From NCBI RefSeq assembly GCF_000429185.2, contig NZ_AUBJ02000001.1:310001-374000 (forward strand): a stretch of 64,000 bases of DNA, in the 5' to 3' direction. Below the pieces are notes generated by a model, which saw nothing but the letters and a program-made list of their open reading frames with translations, was not told the DNA's origin and made no database searches. Positions within the stretch are counted from its first letter, which is position 1, and every line of letters begins with the position of its first letter. Positions 56,865 through 64,000 of this stretch are shown here, piece by piece. Position numbers and translations under genes: made by a program. Source of the stretch: Actinoalloteichus caeruleus DSM 43889. GTDB taxonomy: Bacteria; Actinomycetota; Actinomycetes; Mycobacteriales; Pseudonocardiaceae.

Positions 56865-57794
56865 TCAGTCAACCCTGCCCAACGCGGTCTCCCCGCCCTC
56901 CCCGGCCAACGCCGACGGTTCCGGCCAGCCGGGGTAGGGCGGGGGAGTACCGCCGAAGGCGGGACAGCGCGACCGGTGGTCGCACCAGTCGCACAGCCGG
57001 CTCGGGTTCGGCGGGAAGTCGCCGGTGCGACCCGCGCGGAGGATCGCCTGCCAGATCGCGTCCACCGTCCGCTCGAAGCGGCGGAGCTCCGCCTCGTCCG
57101 GCGTGTAGACGAGTGCCTGCCGGTCGGCCAGGTACATCAGCTTCAGCTGGGCCGGGACCACGCCCCGGAGCCGCCACAGCGCGAGGGCGTAGAACTTCAT
57201 CTGGAACAGTGCCTTGGCCTCCCCGATCTGGCGAGGCGCCGCACCCGTCTTGTAGTCGACCACCCGGATCTCCCCGGTGGGAGCCACGTCCAGCCGGTCG
57301 AGGTAGCCCCGGATGAGGACCCCGGACTCGAGCTCCGTCTCCACGAGCAACTCGCAGGCCTCCGGCTGGAAACGGGTCGGGTCCTCCAGGGTGAAGTAGC
57401 CGCCCAGTAGCTTCTCGGCGGTCGCCAGCCAGCCCGTGAGTTCCGGGTCCTCCGCACCACCGAAGAGCTGGTCGAGCAGTTCCGGCTGCTCCTCGACCAC
57501 CTCCTTCCAGGCGGGTTCGACCAGTTCACGTGCCCGTTCCTCGGTGCGCTGCTCGGGCGGGAGCGCGAACAGCCGCTCCAACACCGCGTGCACGACGGTG
57601 CCCCGCACCTGGGCCTTGCTGGGCTTCTCGGGTATCCGGTCGACCGCCCGAAGCCGGTACAGCAGGGGGCACTGCTTGAAGTCGCTCGCGCGCGACGGCG
57701 ACAGCGCCGGGCGTCGCCGAGCTCGGGACCCACCGCCCGCCGTGCCAGCATCGCCGGGGGGCTGTCGGGGGTCGGTGACTACCGCGTCCGCCAT
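56865..57794 (-). CDS. RecB-like PD-(D/E)XK nuclease with an Fe-S cluster motif
   Basis: The 309-aa single-domain protein has the RecB/Cas4-type nuclease core. LSPSRASDFKQCPLLYRLR and VRGTVVHAVLERLF come first, then GYLDRLDVAPTGEIRVVDYKTG with the Asp, Asp and Lys active-site residues, and QMKFYALALWRL. One cysteine near the start (KQC) and three near the end (LCDWCDHRSRC) are spaced as in AddB/Cas4 proteins that hold a 4Fe-4S cluster. It has no helicase partner nearby. From memory, M. tuberculosis Rv2119 matches. The ATG is 8 nt after a TACAGT box. Confidence 0.87.
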   Translation of the reverse strand: MADAVVTDPRQPPGDAGTAGGGSRARRRPALSPSRASDFKQCPLLYRLRAVDRIPEKPSKAQVRGTVVHAVLERLFALPPEQRTEERARELVEPAWKEVVEEQPELLDQLFGGAEDPELTGWLATAEKLLGGYFTLEDPTRFQPEACELLVETELESGVLIRGYLDRLDVAPTGEIRVVDYKTGAAPRQIGEAKALFQMKFYALALWRLRGVVPAQLKLMYLADRQALVYTPDEAELRRFERTVDAIWQAILRAGRTGDFPPNPSRLCDWCDHRSRCPAFGGTPPPYPGWPEPSALAGEGGETALGRVD

Positions 57795-57802
57795 GACCCG
57801 GC

Positions 57803-57808
57803 ACTGTA
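57803..57808 (-). promoter_or_regulatory. -10 box of the RecB-like gene, probably leaderless
   Basis: On the reverse strand TACAGT is followed by 8 nt and the ATG at 57794. Confidence 0.45.
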
Positions 57809-57895
57809 GGCCACCCCGGCGACGGTTCGGTGGGGCGCTCCGCACGGTGCGCGGCGCGTCCGGCCTGGCACACTGCCGCAACACCGTCGGCGTTC

Positions 57896-57901
57896 TAGGC
57901 T
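57896..57901 (+). promoter_or_regulatory. -10 box of the M50 protease gene, probably leaderless
   Basis: TAGGCT is followed by 6 nt and the GTG at 57908. The spacing is identical to that of the metH and PAC2 genes. Confidence 0.5.
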
Positions 57902-57907
57902 TCGTCA

Positions 57908-59053
57908 GTGCCCGCTTCGATCCGCTGGACCCCCGCGACCGGCCACGAAGGCGGCCTGGTGGTCGCGCGTGTCCGTGGGGTTCCGGTGCTGCTCGCGCCC
58001 TCGTGGTGGTTCATCTCCCTGCTCATCGTCGTGCTCTACACGCCCCTGGTGCGCATGATGCTGCCCGGCGTCGGTCTCCTGGGGGGAGCACTGCTCGCGG
58101 CGACCTTCACCGTGCTGCTCGGTGTCTCCGTGCTGCTCCACGAGCTCGGCCACTGCCTGGTCGCGCTGCGGATGGGGATGCCGGTGCGACGGGTGCGCCT
58201 CCAGTTCCTCGGTGGCGTGGCCGAACTGGTCAGGACCCCCTCCCGGGCGCGGCAGGAGGGCCTGATCGCGGCCGCCGGTCCGGCGGTCTCGGTGCTGCTC
58301 GCGCTGCTGTCGGCGGCGCTCCTGCTGGTGGTCGAGCCCCGGACCGTCCTGTGGTTGCTCGTGGTCCAGATCACGGTCGCCAACGCCGCGGTCGGGGTGT
58401 TCAACCTGCTGCCCGGCCTCCCGCTGGACGGCGGCCGGGTTCTGCGGTCCCTCGTGTGGGGGCTGACCGGGCGTCGCTCGGCCGGCACCCGCGCCGCGGC
58501 CGTCGGTGGGGTGCTGGTGACCATCGCCCTGGCCTGGTGGGCGATCGTGGGGCTCCTCGCCGCCAGCGAGGACCGGTGGCTGCGGCTGGGTGTGTGCGTG
58601 GTCATGATGTGGTTCATCGGGGTCGGCGTCGTCGCGGAGCTCGGCAGCGAGAACCGGCGCAACTGGCCACCCGGTCTGCGGCTGGCGGACATCGTCCGCC
58701 CGGTCCTCCAACTCCCCGCGGAGAGCCCCGTCTCCGACGCGCTGGCCGCGTCCGCGGGAAGAGGGGTGGTACTGGTCCGGGCCGACGGCATGGCGGTGGG
58801 CCTGCTCGACCTGACCGCCGCCGAGAACCTCTCCCGGCAGGCCCCCGTCACGCCGGCCGAACAGGCAGCGGAACCGATCTCCGCCGAGAACGTCCTGCTC
58901 GACTCCGAACAGGGTGAGGACATCGTGGAACGCGTGTTCTCCAGCGCGTCCTGGCAGTTCCTCGTCGTCGACGGTGAGGGCCGGCCCTCCGCCGTGCTGC
59001 ACCGGGACGAACTGCGCAACGCGTTGCTGAGCCATCGGGGCAACACCGCCTGA
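57908..59053 (+). CDS. Site-2 protease family (M50) metalloprotease
   Basis: The 381-aa membrane protease has the zinc motif HELGH in LLHELGHCLVAL (near residue 80) and the second ligand region LLPGLPLDGGRVLRSL (near 172), within about six helices. The C-terminal third (about 255-381) is cytosolic and looks like a degraded CBS pair (DIVRPVLQLPAESPVSDAL, FLVVDGEGRPSAVLHRDEL), which may sense nucleotides. S2P enzymes cut membrane proteins such as anti-sigma factors; the target is unknown. It lies upstream of trmI and the proteasome genes. Confidence 0.88.
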   Translation: MPASIRWTPATGHEGGLVVARVRGVPVLLAPSWWFISLLIVVLYTPLVRMMLPGVGLLGGALLAATFTVLLGVSVLLHELGHCLVALRMGMPVRRVRLQFLGGVAELVRTPSRARQEGLIAAAGPAVSVLLALLSAALLLVVEPRTVLWLLVVQITVANAAVGVFNLLPGLPLDGGRVLRSLVWGLTGRRSAGTRAAAVGGVLVTIALAWWAIVGLLAASEDRWLRLGVCVVMMWFIGVGVVAELGSENRRNWPPGLRLADIVRPVLQLPAESPVSDALAASAGRGVVLVRADGMAVGLLDLTAAENLSRQAPVTPAEQAAEPISAENVLLDSEQGEDIVERVFSSASWQFLVVDGEGRPSAVLHRDELRNALLSHRGNTA

Positions 59054-60079
<1,026 letters not shown>

Positions 60080-60091
60080 GCTCGCGGCCGC

Positions 60092-60991
60092 TCACCGGGC
60101 GGGCGGGACCTCCTCGTCGTCGAGGAGGCGGATGTCGCACATCTTCCACCCGTTCTCCTCGACGAACCACACCCCGATGCGGGCCGTGGTCGGGAACCCG
60201 GCCAACTCCGGGGGCAGGTTCGACAGGTGCTGCCGGAAGATGGCCTGCGCCTCCACCTCGCTCATGACGGCGGCCGCCTCGAACTCGTAGCTGGCCTCCA
60301 CCTGCTCCAGGGCGGCGGCCACCTCAGGGGGGACAGGGACACCCAGGGCGGCGGCCGGGTCCAGGCGCTCGATGGCGTCGTCGAAGTACTCCGCCCTGGA
60401 CGTGCAGGTGTGGGCGAGCAGGGTCTGCCGGTCGTCCGCGCTCATCGCCGTGACGAGGGAACGGGCGACCTCATCGATGTCGGTGCTCGTACGGCCCCCG
60501 CCGGCCGGGGGTTCCGCGTCGGTGCCGTCCTGCCCGAGCGGTGGTTCGTCACCCCCGGCGTCCTGGCCGGTCGTCGGGGCGCCGTCGCCGGTGGCGGAGG
60601 GGGTGTCGTCGTCCCCCGTCAGCACGAGGACCAGCACGACGGCCAGGACGATGACGAGTACCCCACCGCCTCCGAGGACCCACGGCAGCGGGCTCTTCTT
60701 CGGCGGACCACCCGGGCCGGGCGGCGGGTAGCCGTGCGGTGGGCCGTAGTGCGGGTACTGCTGCCCGCCGGGTCCCTGCTGCGGCCAGCCGCCGACCGGG
60801 GTGGCCTGCGGCTGCCGGGGCCATCCACCGGTGGGGTCCCCGGCCTGCGGTGGCGGGGGCTGCTGCGGCCAGCCGCCCGTGGGAGGACCCTGCTGCGGCC
60901 AGCCGCCGCTCGGCGGGCCCGGGTGCGGCTGCTGGCCGTGGGGCCCCGGCGGCCCGCCGTGGGGTCCGGGCTGCTGTGGCGGGACGGACAT
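60092..60991 (-). CDS. Proline-rich single-pass membrane protein (tandem paralogue 1)
   Basis: The 299-aa protein begins with about 110 residues of Pro/Gly/Gln-rich sequence with repeated GGWPQQ units (at least four). One membrane helix follows (KKSPLPWVLGGGGVLVIVLA), then an acidic Thr/Gly linker and a roughly 140-aa outside domain with two cysteines (LAHTCTSRAEYFDDAIERL, NGWKMCDIRLLDDEE), shaped like the DUF4878/NTF2-like lumazine-binding folds. Function unknown. It shares its start (MSVPP), layout and helix motif with the next reverse-strand gene, so the two are tandem duplicates. Confidence 0.75.
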   Translation of the reverse strand: MSVPPQQPGPHGGPPGPHGQQPHPGPPSGGWPQQGPPTGGWPQQPPPPQAGDPTGGWPRQPQATPVGGWPQQGPGGQQYPHYGPPHGYPPPGPGGPPKKSPLPWVLGGGGVLVIVLAVVLVLVLTGDDDTPSATGDGAPTTGQDAGGDEPPLGQDGTDAEPPAGGGRTSTDIDEVARSLVTAMSADDRQTLLAHTCTSRAEYFDDAIERLDPAAALGVPVPPEVAAALEQVEASYEFEAAAVMSEVEAQAIFRQHLSNLPPELAGFPTTARIGVWFVEENGWKMCDIRLLDDEEVPPAR

Positions 60992-61181
60992 CTGCTCTTC
61001 TCCTCCGGGAGGCGGCTGTTCTCCGCGATCGGTGACTCGGTGCGCGTCGCCGCGCACAACGCAACCTAGCGGTGACGGCAGGTGCTCAGGAGCGATCTCC
61101 CCGTGAAGGGTCGGATGACGCCGGACACGTCCGACACGGCCGGCTGGCGCCCCGCCGGGCTCTCAGGTCGTCGGAACGGCG

Positions 61182-61213
61182 GAAGGCCGCGACGCGGGAA
61201 CGTCGCGGCCTTC
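61182..61213 (-). terminator. 13-bp perfect hairpin between the two proline-rich genes
   Basis: GAAGGCCGCGACG (61182-61194) pairs perfectly with 61201-61213 around a 6-nt loop. It lies 45 bp downstream of the stop of the 306-aa gene on the reverse strand, so the two paralogues are probably separate transcripts. Confidence 0.65.
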
Positions 61214-61257
61214 GCGGGAGGGCTCCGGGTGGGGGCGGACGAACCCGCCCCACCGCC

Positions 61258-62178
61258 TCAGTAGTCCAGGTTGTTCAGCTCGTCGAGGTGCCGCTGCATC
61301 TCCTCGAGCTCCCGCTGGAGCTCGGGGTCGCCGAAGTCGGGGATGTCCCGGTTGTCGAGGTCACCCATGTCCAGGCTGCCCGGGTCGAAGTCGGGGATGT
61401 CCAGGTCGCCCGGATCCGTGTCGGGGACGTTCGGCGTGCCGGGCGCGCTGTCCTCGGTCGGCTCCGGTACCCCGCACAGGAGCCAGGCGTCGTCCTCCTT
61501 GGTGAGGGGGGCGCTCAGCTCCATGTCGCTGAGCATCTCCATCATCGGGGCGGCGTCCGCGCCCACCCCGGAGATGTTCAGGGTGACGATCGCCCTCGCG
61601 TTGGTCTCGTCGACCTCCTCGACGCGCACCAGCGACCACTCCGCAGTGGCGTTCGCGAGTTCCGGCGGCACATCCGCGTTCTGCGAGGGGTCGAGGTCGG
61701 TGATGATGGTCTCGATCTGCTCGCGGTGCGCGCCGCAGCTCAGGTCCGCGAGCCGCTGCGTGTCGTTGTCGTTCATCGCGGCGACCGCGCTCTCCGCGAC
61801 CGCCTGCGGGGTGCTGTTCGACCCGCCGCCGCCCAGGACGATGACGAGGACGACGACCAGCCCGACGACGAGGACACCGCCGCCGGCGAGGATCCAGGGC
61901 AGCGGGCTCTTCTTCTGGGGGCCGCCGGGACCCTGCGGTCCACCCGGGCCAGGCTGGGCGGGGAACCCGCCGCTGGGCGGCCCGAACGGGGGCTGTCCGC
62001 CGGGCGGGGGCCCGTAGGGGCCCTGCGGCCCCGGCTGGCCCTGCGGAGGCATACCGCCCTGGGGCCAGCCGCCCTGCTGCCCTGGCTGGCCCTGGGGCGG
62101 CATACCGCCGGGGGGCGGCTGCTGGCCCCAGCCGGGCTGCCCGCCGTAGGGGTCGGGCTGGTTGGGCGGGACGGACAT
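61258..62178 (-). CDS. Proline-rich single-pass membrane protein (tandem paralogue 2)
   Basis: The 306-aa protein repeats the layout of its neighbour. It has a start of [13 protein letters not shown], about 95 Pro/Gly/Gln-rich residues with [12 protein letters not shown]-type repeats, a membrane helix ([20 protein letters not shown]), and an outside domain with cysteines in [10 protein letters not shown] and [11 protein letters not shown]. It ends in a low-complexity Asp/Pro/Leu tail ([16 protein letters not shown]). The Pro-rich N-terminus faces the cytosol and could bind partner proteins. Function unknown. It is divergent from arc/mpa, with a 280-bp spacer. Confidence 0.75.
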   Translation of the reverse strand: MSVPPNQPDPYGGQPGWGQQPPPGGMPPQGQPGQQGGWPQGGMPPQGQPGPQGPYGPPPGGQPPFGPPSGGFPAQPGPGGPQGPGGPQKKSPLPWILAGGGVLVVGLVVVLVIVLGGGGSNSTPQAVAESAVAAMNDNDTQRLADLSCGAHREQIETIITDLDPSQNADVPPELANATAEWSLVRVEEVDETNARAIVTLNISGVGADAAPMMEMLSDMELSAPLTKEDDAWLLCGVPEPTEDSAPGTPNVPDTDPGDLDIPDFDPGSLDMGDLDNRDIPDFGDPELQRELEEMQRHLDELNNLDY

Positions 62179-62421
62179 GGTTACTCCTTGCGACACTGGA
62201 CCACTGGGGGCGACGGGCGGCCGAGCCGCCGCGTCGGCGGGGTGCGACGTCCCAGGGCGATCCGAAGTCCACCGGATCGGAGGAAGAACGTGCGCAGCAC
62301 GCTACCCGCCAGCGATCGACCTCGGGGTGGGAACGGGAGAACTCGTCCCCGGGGTGGCGGAGAGTGACGCAAGGGACACCCGCCCGGTCCGTGGATCATT
62401 ACCAACCGGGCTGATCGCCGG

Positions 62422-62427
62422 TACCGT
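62422..62427 (+). promoter_or_regulatory. -10 box of arc/mpa
   Basis: TACCGT, with a weak TTACCA 17 nt upstream (62399-62404), precedes a short leader carrying GGGAGGAGG before the ATG at 62459. This is an SD-led start, unlike many neighbours. The remainder of the 280-bp spacer shows no gene. Confidence 0.4.
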
Positions 62428-62458
62428 GGACTCCACCAGTACGGGAGGAGGTGCCGAG

Positions 62459-64000
62459 ATGGACCATGACCGTCCCGGCAGCCAGCCTGAGCCAGGCGGC
62501 ACACGGCAGACCGACGGTGAAGATGTCGAGTTGACGGCGCAGATCCGATTCCTGGAAGACGAGGTGGCGCTGCTGCGCCGCAAACTGACCGAGTCACCTC
62601 GCCACAACCAGTTGTTGGAGCAGCGGCTGGCCGAGGCGTCCAACCGCATCAACCAGTTGACCGAACGCAACGCCAAGCTGGTGGACACCCTGAAGGAGGC
62701 CCGAGGGCAGCTGCTCGCCCTCCGTGAGGAGGTCGACCGGCTGGCGCAGCCGCCGAGCGGCTACGGAGTGTTCCTCCGGGCCTACGAGGACGGCACCGTC
62801 GACGTCTTCACCGCGAGCCGCCGGATGCGCGTGGCGGTCTCACCGGCGGTGGAGGCCGCCGAACTCAGCCTGGGGCAGACCGTCCGGCTGAACGAGGCCC
62901 TCACCGTGGTGGAAGCCGGTGAGTTCGAACGCACCGGTGAGCTCTGCACCCTCCGCGAGGTCCTGGTGGAGGAGCAGGAGGGGCTGCCCCGACGGGCTCT
63001 CGTCGTCGGGCACACCGACGAGGAACGGGTGGTCTGGCTTTCCACCCCGCTGGCCGAGTCGAAGCTCAAGTCCGGTGACTCCCTGCTGGTGGACGGCAAG
63101 GCGGGTTACGCCTACGAGCGCGTTCCCAAGGCCGAGGTGGAGGACCTCGTCCTGGAGGAGGTCCCCGACGTCCGCTACGAGGACATCGGCGGTCTGGGAC
63201 GTCAGATCGAGCAGATCCGCGATGCCGTCGAGCTGCCGTTCCTGCACGCCGGCCTCTTCCACGAGTACGAACTGCGCCCCCCGAAGGGCGTCCTGCTGTA
63301 CGGACCTCCCGGGTGCGGGAAGACCCTGATCGCGAAGGCCGTCGCCAACTCGCTCGCCAAGCAGGTCGTGGTGGCGCAGGGCGGGGAGGCCGGGCAGGCG
63401 AAGTCCTACTTCCTCAACATCAAGGGGCCCGAGCTCCTCAACAAGTTCGTGGGGGAGACGGAGCGCCACATCCGGCTGATCTTCCAACGCGCCAGGGAGA
63501 AGGCGTCCGAGGGCACCCCCGTGATCGTCTTCTTCGACGAGATGGACTCGATCTTCCGCACCAGGGGGAGCGGGGTCTCCTCGGATGTCGAGACGACCAT
63601 CGTGCCGCAGCTGCTGAGCGAGATCGACGGGGTCGAGGGACTGGAGAACGTGATCGTGATCGGTGCCTCCAACCGGGAGGACATGATCGATCCCGCCATC
63701 CTGCGGCCCGGGCGGTTGGATGTGAAGATCAAGATCGAGCGGCCCGACGCCGAGGCGGCGCAGGACATCTTCTCCAAGTACCTGACGCCGAGCCTGCCCA
63801 TCCACGCCGACGACCTCGCCGAGTTCCAGGGGGACAAGGCGGCGTGCATCGACGCCATGATCCAGCACACCGTGGAGCGCATGTACGCGGAGAGCGACGA
63901 GAACCGCTTCCTCGAGGTCACCTACGCCAACGGTGACAAGGAGGTCCTCTACTTCCGCGACTTCAACTCGGGAGCGATGATCCAGAACATCGTCGACCGG
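62459..64000 (+). CDS. arc: Proteasome-associated AAA ATPase (ARC/Mpa), cut by the window edge
   Basis: ARC/Mpa unfolds pupylated proteins and feeds them to the 20S proteasome. The visible 514 codons hold an N-terminal coiled coil that binds Pup (about 25-85, [20 protein letters not shown]), OB-fold domains (about 95-235), and the AAA module with Walker A GPPGCGKT near 283, [20 protein letters not shown], Walker [13 protein letters not shown] near 358 and the arginine-finger region AILRPGRLD. The C-terminal end, which should finish with the proteasome-docking tail, lies beyond the window. In actinobacteria dop, pup, prcB, prcA and pafA normally follow. Confidence 0.96.
   Translation, partial: MDHDRPGSQPEPGGTRQTDGEDVELTAQIRFLEDEVALLRRKLTESPRHNQLLEQRLAEASNRINQLTERNAKLVDTLKEARGQLLALREEVDRLAQPPSGYGVFLRAYEDGTVDVFTASRRMRVAVSPAVEAAELSLGQTVRLNEALTVVEAGEFERTGELCTLREVLVEEQEGLPRRALVVGHTDEERVVWLSTPLAESKLKSGDSLLVDGKAGYAYERVPKAEVEDLVLEEVPDVRYEDIGGLGRQIEQIRDAVELPFLHAGLFHEYELRPPKGVLLYGPPGCGKTLIAKAVANSLAKQVVVAQGGEAGQAKSYFLNIKGPELLNKFVGETERHIRLIFQRAREKASEGTPVIVFFDEMDSIFRTRGSGVSSDVETTIVPQLLSEIDGVEGLENVIVIGASNREDMIDPAILRPGRLDVKIKIERPDAEAAQDIFSKYLTPSLPIHADDLAEFQGDKAACIDAMIQHTVERMYAESDENRFLEVTYANGDKEVLYFRDFNSGAMIQNIVDR

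Overview
The window is typical chromosome of a very high-GC actinomycete. Supporting evidence is the near-universal G/C at third codon positions, many GTG starts, and marker genes for mycothiol synthesis (mshC), the Pup-proteasome ATPase (arc/mpa), an MptB-type mannosyltransferase, a SUF-type Fe-S operon with SufR and SufU, an actinobacterial VLRF1 protein and a fused SecDF. From memory, two blocks keep the order of the Mycobacterium tuberculosis neighbourhoods Rv1456c-Rv1466/Rv1473 and Rv2115c-Rv2134c. A Pseudonocardiales-like organism fits, but I cannot fix the genus. I see no insertion sequences, prophage, CRISPR arrays, rRNA or tRNA genes.

Region 1 (1-15.4 kb). An ATP-grasp protein, an unknown small protein and a GbsR/MarR-type regulator come first. 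A reverse-strand operon mptB > ABC ATPase > ABC permease > ctaA follows, with start/stop overlaps. It is divergent from sufR, sufB, sufD, a Rieske ferredoxin, sufC, sufS, sufU and sufT, a complete Fe-S assembly operon. A strong hairpin separates sufT from a convergent ABC exporter.

Region 2 (15.6-30.5 kb). This holds a lone lycopene-cyclase-like flavoprotein, a secreted beta-helix protein and a dGTPase-like HD hydrolase. Next are a VLRF1-type peptidyl-tRNA hydrolase, an ABC-F ATPase and a 69-aa HTH protein, a translation/ribosome-rescue flavoured group, then an APH-like kinase. A secreted carbohydrate pair follows: a DUF1080 protein and a 1401-aa sugar-dehydrogenase/PKD/CBM/DUF1080 protein, with a divergent TetR regulator.

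Region 3 (30.5-44.5 kb). Fused SecDF is preceded by a small membrane protein that appears frameshifted. A PHP-UvrD fusion helicase, an acetyltransferase and a cold-shock gene with a terminator-like hairpin in its leader come next. Small proteins (an unknown basic protein, a TIGR03086 protein, an NTF2-like protein), an LD-carboxypeptidase/S9-peptidase pair and the DUF3090/SCO1664-type pair complete the region.

Region 4 (44.5-64 kb). A MarR regulator is divergent from an MMPL exporter across a palindrome. mshC carries a one-base frameshift. A DUF218 protein and a PAC2 protein follow, the latter divergent from metH through leaderless promoters, then a HAD phosphatase, a frameshifted acetyltransferase, and hisE-hisG. 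A RecB-like Fe-S nuclease is divergent from an M50 protease and trmI. Two tandem proline-rich membrane proteins precede the start of arc/mpa, which runs off the right edge.

Two themes recur. Many genes have a TANNNT -10 box only 6-8 nt before the start codon, so they are probably leaderless. Three genes show single-base losses, two clearly and one tentatively, which may be sequence errors or real mutations.
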